DNA of 61,703 nt from Nitrospiraceae bacterium (GTDB taxonomy: Bacteria; Nitrospirota; Nitrospiria; Nitrospirales; Nitrospiraceae). The position numbers and the translations under genes were made by a program. Shown piece by piece: positions 27,833 to 36,493 of the stretch. How positions within the stretch are numbered: position 1 is the stretch's first letter; the number at the start of each line of letters is the position of its first letter. Under the pieces are notes generated by a model that did no database searches, was not told where the DNA came from, and saw only the letters and a list, made by a program, of their open reading frames with translations. The DNA is taken from NCBI GenBank assembly GCA_009692155.1, contig SHZW01000012.1, forward strand, positions 1 through 61,703, given 5' to 3'.

Positions 27833-28806
27833 CGCGGCCCTCCAGATGGAAAGAGGTCCGGATGGAGCTGGCGCGCCAGCAGTTCCAGCCCCTCCACGAC
27901 GCGGGGGCCAGGCCGATCCAGCAGCACGCTGGGAATCCGCACAAACCGGTTCTGTTTGACCGCCGAGAGCGTCGGCCAGCGCAGCCAGCGCTGCTGCTCC
28001 TGATCCGGGATGCCCTCCTCCGTGCCGACGGGAAACAGAATCACTTCCGGGTCCTGCCTGACGACTTCCTCCAGGCTCAACCTGGGATAGGACACCGGCG
28101 AGCCGGCCGCGACGTTCGTGCCTCCAGCCAGTTCGATCAACTGATGGATGAAGCTTCCGGGCCCGGCGGACATCAGCGGATCACTGTTCAGCACATAGAA
28201 GACGCGGGGACGCGATGCGGTGGTGGTGCGTGTTTTGACCTCCGCCACACGCCGGCGCAAGCCGGCCGTCACCGCATCCGCTTTCTCCGACCGGCCCACG
28301 ATCCGCCCGATCGTCTGGATATGCCGGAAGACGTCCTCCAGCGTGTTGGCGTCCAGGATAAAGAGCGTAATCTTGAGCTGGTCCAGCTTGGCCACCATGT
28401 CGGGCCGGATGAAATCGCGCGGCGCCAGCACGAGGGTGGGCTTCAAACTCAGCACGACTTCGAGATTGGGGAAGGAGCCGCCCACTTTGGGCTTGGCCTG
28501 CGCCTCGGCAGGATAGTCGCAAAACGACGTCACACCGACAATCTGCTCTCCGGCGCCAATGGCAAACAGCATTTCCGTCACGCTGGGAGCCAGCGACACG
28601 ATACGCGTCGGAGGGTCTGCAAGAAAGATTTTTCGACCGGCATCGTCCACGAACGTGCGCGGTGCCAGGTTGGCCATGAACGGCATGCCGGTCAGGATGC
28701 CCTGCTGTCGCCGTTTCTTCATAGCGATCGAATCCGTGTCGTCAGCCAGAATAAGACCTGGAGTCAGCAGGTAGCTAACAGCTAATAGCCAGTAGCTCAG
28801 AACCAC
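27829..28806 (-). CDS. btuF: Cobalamin-binding periplasmic protein BtuF-like, with repeat-derived signal peptide
   Basis: A ~325-residue type III substrate-binding protein: RIVSLAPSVTEMLFAIGAG begins the N-terminal lobe and the second lobe ends near the C-terminus. I chose the GTG at 28806, which gives an exported protein with the hydrophobic stretch LSYWLLAVSYLLTPGLILA. The DNA for that stretch is an AGCTACTGGCTATTAGCTG-type repeat arm. An internal ATG at 28725 would give a protein without signal peptide. A terminator (28876-28910) and a cobalamin riboswitch lie upstream. Confidence 0.85.
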   Translation of the reverse strand: MVLSYWLLAVSYLLTPGLILADDTDSIAMKKRRQQGILTGMPFMANLAPRTFVDDAGRKIFLADPPTRIVSLAPSVTEMLFAIGAGEQIVGVTSFCDYPAEAQAKPKVGGSFPNLEVVLSLKPTLVLAPRDFIRPDMVAKLDQLKITLFILDANTLEDVFRHIQTIGRIVGRSEKADAVTAGLRRRVAEVKTRTTTASRPRVFYVLNSDPLMSAGPGSFIHQLIELAGGTNVAAGSPVSYPRLSLEEVVRQDPEVILFPVGTEEGIPDQEQQRWLRWPTLSAVKQNRFVRIPSVLLDRPGPRVVEGLELLARQLHPDLFPSGGPR

Positions 28807-28868
28807 AAATCCTGGCCTCTTCGCTATTCGCTGCCCGCTGTTCGCTACCGGCTGTTCGCTGCCTGCTT
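28771..28868. repeat. GCT-word dyad overlapping the btuF signal peptide
   Basis: The plus strand carries AGCTAACAGCTAATAGCC (arm 28771-28797), and TTCGCTATTCGCTGCCCGC and GCTACCGGCTGTTCGCTG words (arm 28819-28868). The two arms are imperfect complements. The first encodes the btuF signal peptide; the second lies between btuF and the riboswitch terminator. Confidence 0.68.
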
Positions 28869-28875
28869 CCAAAAC

Positions 28876-28910
28876 AAAAAATCCCCAAGGCCTATAAGAC
28901 CCTGAGGATT
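28876..28910 (-). terminator. Riboswitch-controlled terminator before btuF
   Basis: On the minus strand AATCCTCAGG pairs with CCTTGGGGATT, followed by TTTTTTG. It lies between the cobalamin aptamer (28966-29122) and btuF, and is probably its expression platform: termination when B12 is bound. Confidence 0.75.
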
Positions 28911-28965
28911 GTTCCCGCTTCTTCACCCTCACCTTTTCCCCGGCCCACGAGGGAAAGTCGGTCAT

Positions 28966-29122
28966 CAGTCGGGCAGGTTTTCTGGCTTCTGGGGTTTTAC
29001 CTCACTCCCCGCGCCTTCCCATCCGCACAGACGGACAGTGGCTATCGCGGGCTTCATCCCCAGTCACAGCGGCGGGACCGCGAGGGTTTTTCACCCTCTT
29101 CCCTTCACCCGGACTGTCATAT
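28966..29122 (-). promoter_or_regulatory. Cobalamin riboswitch controlling btuFCD
   Basis: On the minus strand: GGGTGAAAAACCCTCGCGG, CCCGCCGCTGTGACTGGGG, ATAGCCACTG, GATGGGAAGGCG and the closing AGCCAGAAAACCTGCC. These are the conserved B12-box elements in the correct order. An intrinsic terminator follows at 28876-28910. Confidence 0.93.
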
Positions 29123-29132
29123 TATGTGCGTC

Positions 29133-29162
29133 ACTCTAGGTGAGCCCCGCCACCAGAGTCAA
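29133..29162 (-). promoter_or_regulatory. Promoter before the btuFCD riboswitch
   Basis: TTGACT (29157-29162), 18 nt, TAGAGT (29133-29138) on the minus strand, about 10 nt before the aptamer begins. Confidence 0.5.
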
Positions 29163-29203
29163 GCGCAAAGGCTCCGCGCGCCTCCACGCGGCGCGTCGAA
29201 GAG

Positions 29204-29290
29204 GTTTGTCTTGCTTGTTTGGTTTCTCTGGTTAAAAACATGCCCGGGCCAACCAGACAAACCAGACGAACCAGATAAACTAGATAAACC
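29204..29290. repeat. AACCAGA/TAAACC-word dyad
   Basis: Left arm GGTTTGTCTTGCTTGTTTGG and TTTCTCTGGTT (29204-29234); right arm AACCAGACAAACCAGACG plus AACCAGATAAACTAG and ATAAACC (29251-29290), imperfect complement. It lies between the btuF promoter and the disrupted plus-strand gene. Confidence 0.7.
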
Positions 29291-29395
29291 ATGAAAGCAA
29301 AGATTCATGTGAACGCTCTCGAATTGCAATCGTTCCGGCACTTTGGTATATCCACCTCAGGACAACACGGGCTCTCTCAGGCAGCAGGGGAACGT

Positions 29396-30868
29396 ATGAG
29401 TAAACTGTTCGGATATCTTGTGGTGTTCGCGCTTCTCGCCGCGGCCATCAACGTCAGCGTTCTGGTCTGGTCCGGCGCCAAGGATCCTGCCTCCGATGCC
29501 TTCACCGCCTATACAACGCCGCCTCCCGACTTCGTCGCCGGCCCCACCGAGAACGGGTATTTCATGCTCGTGGGGATTGCGGCAGGGCCGAATGCGGACC
29601 CCACGAAGACCGGCTACGACATTTGGCGCGAAACCGAGAACGCGCGCGGCCACTATTTTTACGACTACGCCGAGGAAGGGCGCGCGGAACTGCAGGTCCC
29701 TCTAGATCTCACGCAGATGATACAGGCGTGAAAGGTCGAAGACCTCGTCACGAAGCCAGACCAGTTCGAAGAGACGTTGAAAACCTTTCAGGCCGGTCCC
29801 ACAATACTGCTGGACCGCTACGCGCAATGGCTCGCCATGCCGTTCGACGACGAGGGGTACGGCCACACAGGCAGTCCGCGGCTGGCCGAATTGTACCTCG
29901 CGCACAGGGCCTATCTCGCGGCGGGATTCATCCAAAGCCAGGCGAAGGGTCTCGACCGGCTGGCAACGGACCTTCCCTCCTGGCGGGTGGTCCTGGCGCA
30001 TGCCAAAACGCCCGCCCTGAAACTGGTGGCCTCGGCCGCCATCAACGATGACGCGCGGCTCATCTCCGCGTTGTTGAGCCGCCAGCCGGACGCGGCCACG
30101 GCCAAGCGGCTGGACGACCTCGCGCAGCCGCTGAATGATGAAGAGCGGTCGCTACGCTGGCCGTTGCAGCACGAACTTGTGACCGGGTTGAACCGGTTTA
30201 AGTCCACTGCGCTGACCCAGGGACCGGCCCCGCGGCAGCAATCGGAAGACCATGAACGCTGGCTGACCGCCATGACCGGTCTGAATGCCGACACCTTCGA
30301 ACGGATCGAGCTTCCGCTGCCTGCCAATCCTGTCCTGCGCGCCATGGCAAAAAAGCAGCGGACGCTGAACATCTACGCGGCCTACTACGACGACCTGCTC
30401 AAAGCGTCCGGCAGCGCGCCGATCAAACTGCCGACGCTGCACGACACCTCCCGGCACGGCACTCGCACAATGCTTGATCCACTCTTGAATCCCGTTGACA
30501 ACGTTTTTATCAGCGTCCCTGAGCCGGCCTGGGCTCCGCTCCTCGGCTACCTCCGGGAAACGGATGCGCGCCTGCGTCTGGCCGGCCTGCAAGTTATCTT
30601 ACGAAACGCCCCTCGTCAGCAGGCGATGGCGGTCACGATCGGCAAAGCGGGGCCGGAATTTTACGATCCATTCACGGGCATCCCGATGGTCTGGAACGCC
30701 TCGCAAGGCACGATCTACAGCGTGGGACGGGACGGCCGGGACGACGGTGGAGAGAGCTCCTTCGATGTGAGCGTCAAGCTGGACGAACCGCTGCCAACTC
30801 CCAAGGTTCCAGTGAAGCCGGGCAAGCCGGGAGCCAAACCGGCTCCCAAACCGGCCACGAAGGCATAA
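29396..30868 (+). pseudogene. Membrane-anchored protein of unknown function, interrupted by in-frame TGA
   Basis: One continuous frame of 490 codons from ATG 29396 (GGGGA upstream) with a single in-frame TGA at 29729-29731 (codon 112: QMIQA-stop-KVEDLV). TGG (Trp) would restore it with one G to A change. The N-terminus has a membrane anchor (LFGYLVVFALLAAAINVSVLVW). The C-terminus has DPFTGIPMVWNASQGTIYSVGRDG, a pattern seen in many unannotated membrane proteins, then a Pro/Lys-rich tail. Function unknown. The remaining frame is intact, which argues for a recent mutation, readthrough, or a base-calling error. The next gene starts 19 nt later and is interrupted in the same way. Confidence 0.65.
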
Positions 30869-30887
30869 CGCCGAATCCTCTCCTTCC

Positions 30888-32363
30888 ATGAAAATTCTGC
30901 GCAACCAGCGCGGCGCCATTGGAACGGTCGGCGACGTGCTTATTCTACTACTCGTGCTCATCACAATCGGCGCCTGGTGGATCACCCAACGCAATAAACC
31001 GCGCGTGCTCCCTCCTCCAGTACCGGCTGGGCCGGTCGCTTCCGCCCCTCTTCCAATCGTCACTCCAAGCCAGACTGCGCCGGCCCCATCGCTGGTCGCA
31101 TCGCCGCCTTTGCTGCAGGGCGGACAGCTTCGTCCCTTCACGCCCGGATCGCTGCCAAGCTCCCAATATGCCACTGCCATCGAAACGATCCATGCGTTGA
31201 TCGAGCAGGGACGGGATGGGGACGCGGAAGCCAGGCTGGCCGCCCTTCCACGGGAAGCCCTGAGCGACGAACAGATCCGCCAGGCCGCAGCGGTCCTCTA
31301 GAACAATCTCGGCATCATCCGGCAGCAGTCACGCGGAGCATCGGCAGCAGTGCCGGCGTTCAAGACGGCGGTCGCTCTCTCGCCCCGCGATCAGATTCCC
31401 CGCCTGAACCTGACCCACGCCTACATCGAAGCGAAGGACCCGGCGCTCACGCGGGATTTTCTCGAAGAGACCATTCAACTCGCGCCGAACGATCCCGTGG
31501 CGCATGTGGCCCTGGCCGATCTGCTGTACGACAAGGACGATCTCGCCGGCGCCGTGCTCCATCTGGAACATGGACGCCAGCGCACTCCCGCCGGCTCCTC
31601 CCAACGGCCGTATCTGGATCTGGTGGCCGCCCGTGTCTCGCGCGCCGAGCAGGCGGAGCAGAAACTCTCCGCCCGCGAAAGCAGCCACTTCCTCGTGAAG
31701 TTCAACGGCAACGAGGATTACGACACCTGGACAAAGGTGCTGGACATTCTGGAGGACGCGTACCGGGACATCGGCCAGAAGCTCAATTACTTTCCCGGCA
31801 AACCCATCACCGTCGTCCTGCATACCAAGGCGACCTTTCAGGGCGCGACGGGCAGTCCGGCCTGGGCGGATGGACTCTACGACGGCGTGCTGGGCCGCAT
31901 TCAGGTTCCCACGCAAGGCGCGTTGACGGATCAGGCCTGGCTGGCCCGCGTGCTGCGCCATGAATTCGTGCACGCGCTGTTGCATCAGTGCGTCGAAGGA
32001 AGCCGCGTGCCCACGTGGCTGAACGAAGGACTGGCCATGCAGTTGGCCGGGGACAATTCCTGGCCGGATCTCGATCGCGTCATGAAGGGCGACGTGGCGC
32101 TGATTCCGCTCAGCCAACTGGAGGGCGGCTGGACGGGATTTCCCCAGAATGTCGCCACTGTGGCCTACCTGGAAGGCAACTCCGCCACAGCCTATCTGAT
32201 TGAACGCTACGGAATGGGCAAGGTGCAGGACATTATTGAAACGCTCGCCAGCCACCAGCCGATGGCCGTCGCCATCAAAGACCGGCTGCTCATTTAGTAC
32301 GACGAATTTCAGCAGCGCTGGAACGATAACATCAACGAGAAGATCCGGGCGGCGAAATCGTGA
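30888..32363 (+). pseudogene. TPR protein with peptidase-MA-like metalloprotease domain, two in-frame TAG codons
   Basis: A 491-codon frame with TAG at 31299-31301 (between QAAAVL and NNLGIIRQQ) and at 32295-32297 (between KDRLLI and YDEFQQRW), ending at TGA 32361-32363. Domains: an N-terminal membrane helix (VLILLLVLITIGAWW), a Pro-rich linker, TPR repeats (~95-230), and a gluzincin-type peptidase domain with HEFVH and a downstream glutamate in NEGLAMQL. Except for the two stops the frame and the zinc site are intact. In the first position a Tyr codon would fit TPR consensus. The 3' end overlaps the convergent DCC gene by 32 nt. Confidence 0.68.
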
Positions 32364-32718
32364 CGGCTCCGAACCACTGGTACCGATACCGGGCAATCAC
32401 ACGATAGAGCGCATAGGCAAGTGGACGCAGCAAGGGCACGCGCCAGAGCGCCAGCAGCAGCCACCCACCGTGCAGGCCAGGCAGCAGCGGCACAAACGCA
32501 TCCAGCCCTTTCTTGATTGTTCCGTCGTCTTCAACCAGAAACGCGGCGTCCGGGCGACCAGGCCTGTAGTCAAACCCCAAATAGTGAGCCGCCTCATCGC
32601 TTTGATAAGGCACAAAACGGACATCGCCGCCATCAGCCCGCCGCTCCAGCGTCTCCTTCGCCGTCACGCAGAGACGGCACTGCCCGTCGTAAATCAGGAT
32701 GCGGTGCGGTTGCGCCAT
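32332..32718 (-). CDS. DCC-family thiol-disulfide oxidoreductase-like protein (DUF393)
   Basis: A 128-residue protein with the DCC motif as YDGQCRLC (Cys14, Cys17) right after the first beta-strand, a thioredoxin-like core, and a hydrophobic stretch (~85-108, GWLLLALWRVPLLRPLAYALY). The family is predicted to be redox-active; partners are unknown. Its 3' end overlaps the preceding metalloprotease gene. Confidence 0.85.
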   Translation of the reverse strand: MAQPHRILIYDGQCRLCVTAKETLERRADGGDVRFVPYQSDEAAHYLGFDYRPGRPDAAFLVEDDGTIKKGLDAFVPLLPGLHGGWLLLALWRVPLLRPLAYALYRVIARYRYQWFGAVTISPPGSSR

Positions 32719-32767
32719 GCGAGCACGCTAGCACTCTGTTTCCTCTGAAGCAAGGCGGAGCATCTGC

Positions 32768-32773
32768 TATAGT
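32768..32773 (+). promoter_or_regulatory. -10 element of a leaderless small membrane protein gene
   Basis: TATAGT lies 6 nt before the ATG at 32780; no ribosome-binding site is present. The -35 region is not recognisable. Confidence 0.4.
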
Positions 32774-32779
32774 CGGGGC

Positions 32780-33178
32780 ATGGCCCATCGAACGACCCTG
32801 ATCCTCCTGCTCGCGACGCTAATGGGAGCGGCGGCGTTCCCGCACGCACTCGGTCCGGTGACACGCACCGTGCCCTGGGAAGTCTTTCTATTCGGTCTTC
32901 CGCTTGCGTTGATCGGCTGCCTGCTGGCGAATCAGCGGTGGGCACTGATGGCTGCGGTGATGTATGGAACGGTGGGGCTTGCGTTGGATATCTCGACCAT
33001 CGTGCAGGGGCTCACGAAACCGGACGTCCCGCAAACAATCCTGATAACGAGCGAAGTAACAGTCGTGTTGAATTTTCTGGTGATCGTCTTCGGAGGGAAA
33101 GGTTTTCTAGCTGCTATGGGAGCTTCGTCGCCTCCAGGATTCCCCCGTCCCAATCCTCCGTCCCCTTCTTCATCGTAA
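32780..33178 (+). CDS. Small integral membrane protein of unknown function
   Basis: A 132-residue protein with about four hydrophobic segments (~5-22, ~34-50, ~55-75, ~92-112). It has a proline-rich C-terminus (PGFPRPNPPSPSSS) encoded in the overlap with the convergent methyltransferase gene, 65 nt in total. I do not recognise a family. Transcription probably starts at the start codon. Confidence 0.7.
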   Translation: MAHRTTLILLLATLMGAAAFPHALGPVTRTVPWEVFLFGLPLALIGCLLANQRWALMAAVMYGTVGLALDISTIVQGLTKPDVPQTILITSEVTVVLNFLVIVFGGKGFLAAMGASSPPGFPRPNPPSPSSS

Positions 33179-34124
33179 GCGTCCGCACCAGGCCGAATCC
33201 TGCCCGTTTCAGCCATGCCGCGGTGTCGCGGACCGAGTAGGTATTGCCTCGATCCGTAAACAGCAACATGGTCACGGCAAAGAGAGAGGCTTCATGGGGA
33301 TGGAGACCGTGCGCGTCATGAAGGAACGCGTCCTGGATCAAGAGGCGGCCACCCGGCGCGAGCGCCTTCGCCATCTTCCGGAACAGCCGCTGGTTTTCTT
33401 CCGGTGAATAAATATGAAGCACGTTCGAAAACCAGATGACGTCGTACCGTCCCGGAATGGCCTTCGTGACAAAATCAAGCGGCAGATACGACAGCCGCTT
33501 CCCGTGCGGCACGGTCGCGGCGATCTCGCGCGCCACTGCAAGCGCCGGCGCGCGGTCGCAGACGGTCGCCTTGAGCGCGGGGTTCCGCTTCAAAAACGCC
33601 AGCGCATAAGTGCCGGGGCCGCCGCCTAAATCCAGCAGCGTCCCGGCACCGCGCAGGTTGATCCGGGCCGCAATCTTCGGCGCCACATCAAGCGACCGGT
33701 GATGCATCGCCCAGCTGAACCGGCGCCGGTAAGCCGGCTCGTCCGGATCGTCGTTGTCGTCCACAGGCCGTCCCCGTTTGACCGACCGTGTGAGCTGCGA
33801 CCAGTCGTCCCAATGGCCGCGCAGCAGATCGAGATAGGCCCAGCGACAGGCCGGGCTCTTTTTATTGAGTTCTTTGCGCGCGAGCGGACTGTTTCGATAG
33901 CGGGAACCCGCCTTGAGAAGCAGGCCGGCACAGGCGAGATTCCGGCACAGAATCTCCAGCCCGCGAGGGCTCACGCGAAGCCGTTTGGCGAGCGCGGGCA
34001 CCGTGCAGGCCCTGGCGCCGATGGCGGTGAACAGGTCGAGATCCAAGGCTGTGAAGATGATCCGCGGCAGCCGGTACGCCGCCATCGCCTCGCGAAACTC
34101 TCCAAACGTGCGGATGGATGTCAT
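33114..34124 (-). CDS. SAM-dependent O-methyltransferase family protein
   Basis: A 336-residue protein of the plant-type/acetylserotonin O-methyltransferase family. It has an N-terminal winged-helix dimerisation domain (~10-95), then a Rossmann methyltransferase domain with the SAM-binding motif LLDLGGGPGTYALAF (~165-180) and FSNVLHIYSPEENQRLF. The equivalent of the catalytic His may be the His in the NVLHIY segment. The substrate is unknown. It overlaps the convergent small membrane protein gene. Confidence 0.88.
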   Translation of the reverse strand: MTSIRTFGEFREAMAAYRLPRIIFTALDLDLFTAIGARACTVPALAKRLRVSPRGLEILCRNLACAGLLLKAGSRYRNSPLARKELNKKSPACRWAYLDLLRGHWDDWSQLTRSVKRGRPVDDNDDPDEPAYRRRFSWAMHHRSLDVAPKIAARINLRGAGTLLDLGGGPGTYALAFLKRNPALKATVCDRAPALAVAREIAATVPHGKRLSYLPLDFVTKAIPGRYDVIWFSNVLHIYSPEENQRLFRKMAKALAPGGRLLIQDAFLHDAHGLHPHEASLFAVTMLLFTDRGNTYSVRDTAAWLKRAGFGLVRTLTMKKGTEDWDGGILEATKLP

Positions 34125-34147
34125 GCTTTATCCGTTTCCTCCACCCA

Positions 34148-34293
34148 CCACCCACAAGGAGCAGTCGGGCCGCCGGGACTGCGCGCGTTTTTTCACCCTC
34201 CCGCCCCAGGCGCGCCGAAACGCGCCCCTTACCCGTGGCGAGCACCGTCTTCGCGTGCACGCTCTGCGAGCACATCGGCGGCCTGACCGCGAC
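34148..34293. repeat. Dispersed REP-like element, copy 1
   Basis: No gene. The stretch shares several blocks with 42113-42273: TGCTCGCAGAG-GYGCACG followed by GTGCTC (minus-strand sense), GCGCGCAGT, and GGCGGCCCGACTGC. The blocks occur in a different order. It contains GGGCCGCCGGGACTGC and GCGCGCC hairpins and a run of six T after GCGCGCG (plus strand), which could end transcription. Confidence 0.55.
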
Positions 34294-34734
34294 TTATTTC
34301 CCCTTGAATTGCTCCTTGCACCAGCGGATTGCTTGCGCCACGTCGTCGAATTTCCGGAAGTCCACGGCCCGCTGGAATGTGACCGCCACGTATTGCTCGG
34401 TCATCTCCGTCTGCTCGTCGAAGCCGGCGTCGCGCAGCGGCTTCCGGAACTTGGCGACCATCGGTTGGAGATAATACTTGGCCTGCTTGGCCAGCTCATC
34501 CGTCCCCAGATCTTCTGGGGTTCCATCCGAGAGCAGGCTCTGGATGTCTTCGATGTCCATGCCGGCCTGGCAGACCAGCCGTCCATCCGGCGTGATCTCC
34601 AGGATCCAGCCGTCGTCGTCCAGCGAGAGCGCCAGCGCCCCGCCCGGTTCCAGCTCGTAGAACGTCGGCTCCGTTTGACACAACCGCGCGCGCGCTTCGC
34701 TCCACGCCGGCGCCGGTGCCGCTTTCTCGCTCAT
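34294..34734 (-). CDS. Uncharacterised conserved-looking protein
   Basis: A 146-residue soluble protein. An N-terminal beta-rich part (EPGGALALSLDDDGWILEITPDGR) is followed by a helical C-terminal part (WCKEQFKGK end). No cysteines of note and no signal peptide. The ATG overlaps the stop codon of the TPR gene by 4 nt, so the two are translationally coupled and may act together. Function unknown. Confidence 0.75.
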   Translation of the reverse strand: MSEKAAPAPAWSEARARLCQTEPTFYELEPGGALALSLDDDGWILEITPDGRLVCQAGMDIEDIQSLLSDGTPEDLGTDELAKQAKYYLQPMVAKFRKPLRDAGFDEQTEMTEQYVAVTFQRAVDFRKFDDVAQAIRWCKEQFKGK

Positions 34735-35525
34735 GCGCGCGCCCCTTCGGCCAGGCGGGCGCGCAGCGCTTCCAGACGTCCGATGTTTTCCTGCAGCTTG
34801 GGCAGGTGGTATTTGCGGTCCATCTCGACCACCAACTCGAGCAGATCGGCGGCTTCCTGCAGACGTCCCAACTGCTCGCAGCAGCCTGCCATGACGTACC
34901 GTGCTCCACCCGTCCGCAACTCATCGCGCATCCGTTCCGCAATCGCCTGGCTGGTCCTGCAACAGGCGACGGCATCCTCGTACCGCTGTTGCATGAGATG
35001 CGTCCGCGCCATCATGCGCCAGGCATCAGCCATGCCGCCCTCGTTGCCCAGCCGCTTCATCAGGGCCAGCGACTGCTCGTAGCACCGCATGGCCTCATCG
35101 CACTGCCCGGTTTCCCGCGCGACGAACCCCAGGTCGGAAAAGAGCACCGACAGTGCGGCTTCGTCATGCGTCCGATTCAGGATATCCAGGGCTTCGAGGT
35201 AATAGGCCCGCGCCCGTTCGTATTGAGCCCCATCCGCGCGCAGGTTGCCGAGATTGGCCAGCGTCGTGCCGATCCCGCGCTCATCACCGAGAAGTTTTTG
35301 CAGCTCCAGGACTTCCTCATAATATTGCTGCGCGGCCTCCCGCCGGCCGCTCACGGCACAGATGTTCGCAACATTGCCGAGCGTCGCCACGAGTGCCCGC
35401 TGATCGCCGGTTTTGCGATCGTGCTCCAGGGCTTTCGCATAGCACTCGTAGGCCTCCGTGTACTGGCCGCGCGAGAAGTGCTCGTTGCCAAGCCGGTTCA
35501 GTTGTGCGGACGCATTCTCACGCAT
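34731..35525 (-). CDS. TPR-repeat protein
   Basis: A 264-residue protein made of about six tetratricopeptide repeats (LNRLGNEHFSRGQYTEAYECYAKALE, then units of ~40 residues), of the kind used as protein-binding scaffolds. I chose the ATG at 35525, overlapping the MBL-gene stop by 8 nt; upstream codons in frame are atypical. No catalytic domain. It is coupled on both sides (MBL-like gene upstream, unknown gene downstream). Confidence 0.85.
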   Translation of the reverse strand: MRENASAQLNRLGNEHFSRGQYTEAYECYAKALEHDRKTGDQRALVATLGNVANICAVSGRREAAQQYYEEVLELQKLLGDERGIGTTLANLGNLRADGAQYERARAYYLEALDILNRTHDEAALSVLFSDLGFVARETGQCDEAMRCYEQSLALMKRLGNEGGMADAWRMMARTHLMQQRYEDAVACCRTSQAIAERMRDELRTGGARYVMAGCCEQLGRLQEAADLLELVVEMDRKYHLPKLQENIGRLEALRARLAEGARA

Positions 35526-36114
35526 GAAGAAATTTCTCGACGACCGGCTTCGCGCCCGTGAGGATGGATGCGCCGTCGCCGACCAGAAGCGTGTCAAAAT
35601 TATATTTCAAGAGCCGCTTCAGCCCTTCTTTCGCTTTGACGGCATCGGCATACTTCTCCGGCGCCAGCATGGCCACCGCACCAGGCGGCTTGCCGATCAG
35701 GGCATCGCCGACAATCAGAATGCCCTTGCCCTGCTGGATAAACAGCGCGGACTCCCCCGGCGCTTTCTGGTCGCTCAGTTGAATGGCCCAGATGCCCCCG
35801 GCCAGCAACTCGCCGTCCTGGTAGGTCTTGTCCGGCTTCACCGTCATCTGCGGCGCATCCACCGCCGGCACCCAGACCTGGCAGTGAAATTCTTTCTGCA
35901 AGGCCGCCGCCTCCCGTTCATGATCGCGATTGGTGATGAGAATATAATCCACCTGCCCGCCGCGCCTGGCCTGCATCAAGTCTTCCGCCGCCATCGGCGG
36001 AGGATCCACGAGAATCCGGTGTTCACCGATGGTTAGGAACAGGCCGTTGAAGTCGAGCTTCTTTTCTTCCGAAAACCAGGACCACTGCCAGATGCCGTGA
36101 AGAATTTGTTTCAT
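35518..36114 (-). CDS. Metallo-beta-lactamase-fold protein with incomplete metal site
   Basis: A 198-residue MBL-fold-like protein. The strand FNGLFLTIGEHRILVDPP and a later GKGILIVGDALIG match the fold. The metal-binding HxHxDH motif is replaced by TNRDHERE, so only the DH part remains and the usual dinuclear site is probably impaired. I chose the second of two adjacent ATGs because GAGG lies 5 nt upstream. That GAGG belongs to a CGCGAGGC-type word array (36117-36146). Confidence 0.75.
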   Translation of the reverse strand: MKQILHGIWQWSWFSEEKKLDFNGLFLTIGEHRILVDPPPMAAEDLMQARRGGQVDYILITNRDHEREAAALQKEFHCQVWVPAVDAPQMTVKPDKTYQDGELLAGGIWAIQLSDQKAPGESALFIQQGKGILIVGDALIGKPPGAVAMLAPEKYADAVKAKEGLKRLLKYNFDTLLVGDGASILTGAKPVVEKFLHA

Positions 36115-36116
36115 CA

Positions 36117-36146
36117 TCGCCTCGCGTCTCGCGCCTCTCGCCCGCG
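36117..36146. repeat. GCGAGAC-word array before the MBL-like gene
   Basis: CTCGCGTCTCGCGCCTCTCG-type direct words fill the gap between two minus-strand genes and supply the ribosome-binding GAGG of the downstream one. It is one-armed, unlike the dyads elsewhere. Confidence 0.5.
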
Positions 36147-36386
36147 CTACAGCGTAGCGATGGCGTCCTTCACGACCTTGGTCACCTTGGCTAGAATGCC
36201 GGCTTCGGTGGGGAGATCAATGATGTCGTCTTCCGGGATGGTAATAAACTTGCGGTTGGGGCCCTTGGTCAGCGAGATCAGGAACATGCTGTTAGTCGGC
36301 TTGACCGGCACGACCGCATGTACGGCGGCATCCAGCCCCTTGACCAACTCCTGAAACTTCTTTATCCCGGCCTCAATCTCATCCAT
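36147..36386 (-). CDS. Small uncharacterised protein
   Basis: A 79-residue soluble protein (MDEIEAGIKKFQELVKG..., core FITIPEDDIIDLPTEAG). No recognisable motif. GGAG lies 11 nt before the ATG. It sits between the MBL-like and TlpA-like genes on the same strand. Function unknown. Confidence 0.65.
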   Translation of the reverse strand: MDEIEAGIKKFQELVKGLDAAVHAVVPVKPTNSMFLISLTKGPNRKFITIPEDDIIDLPTEAGILAKVTKVVKDAIATL

Positions 36387-36398
36387 GTCTGCCTAGCT

Positions 36399-36493
36399 CC
36401 AGTGATCAGTGATGCGTAACGCGTGATGAGTAGCGCTGCGCAATGCCTCAAAGCTTCCCACGCATGACGCATCACCCATTACGCATTACGCGC
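36399..36493. repeat. GATGCGTAA-word dyad between TlpA-like and small protein genes
   Basis: Left arm CAGTGATCAGTGATGCG and TAACGCGTGATGAGTAGC (36399-36433); right arm CCCACGCATGACGCATC and ACCCATTACGCATTACGCG (36457-36492), imperfect complement. The right arm provides the TAA stop codon of the TlpA-like gene (36486-36488). Confidence 0.72.

Noticed and set aside
29396..32363. Stop codon reassignment in this organism
   Set aside because: TAG and TGA end many intact genes here (for example guaA ends with TAG, cynA-type and purL genes with TGA), so the three in-frame stops must be local.
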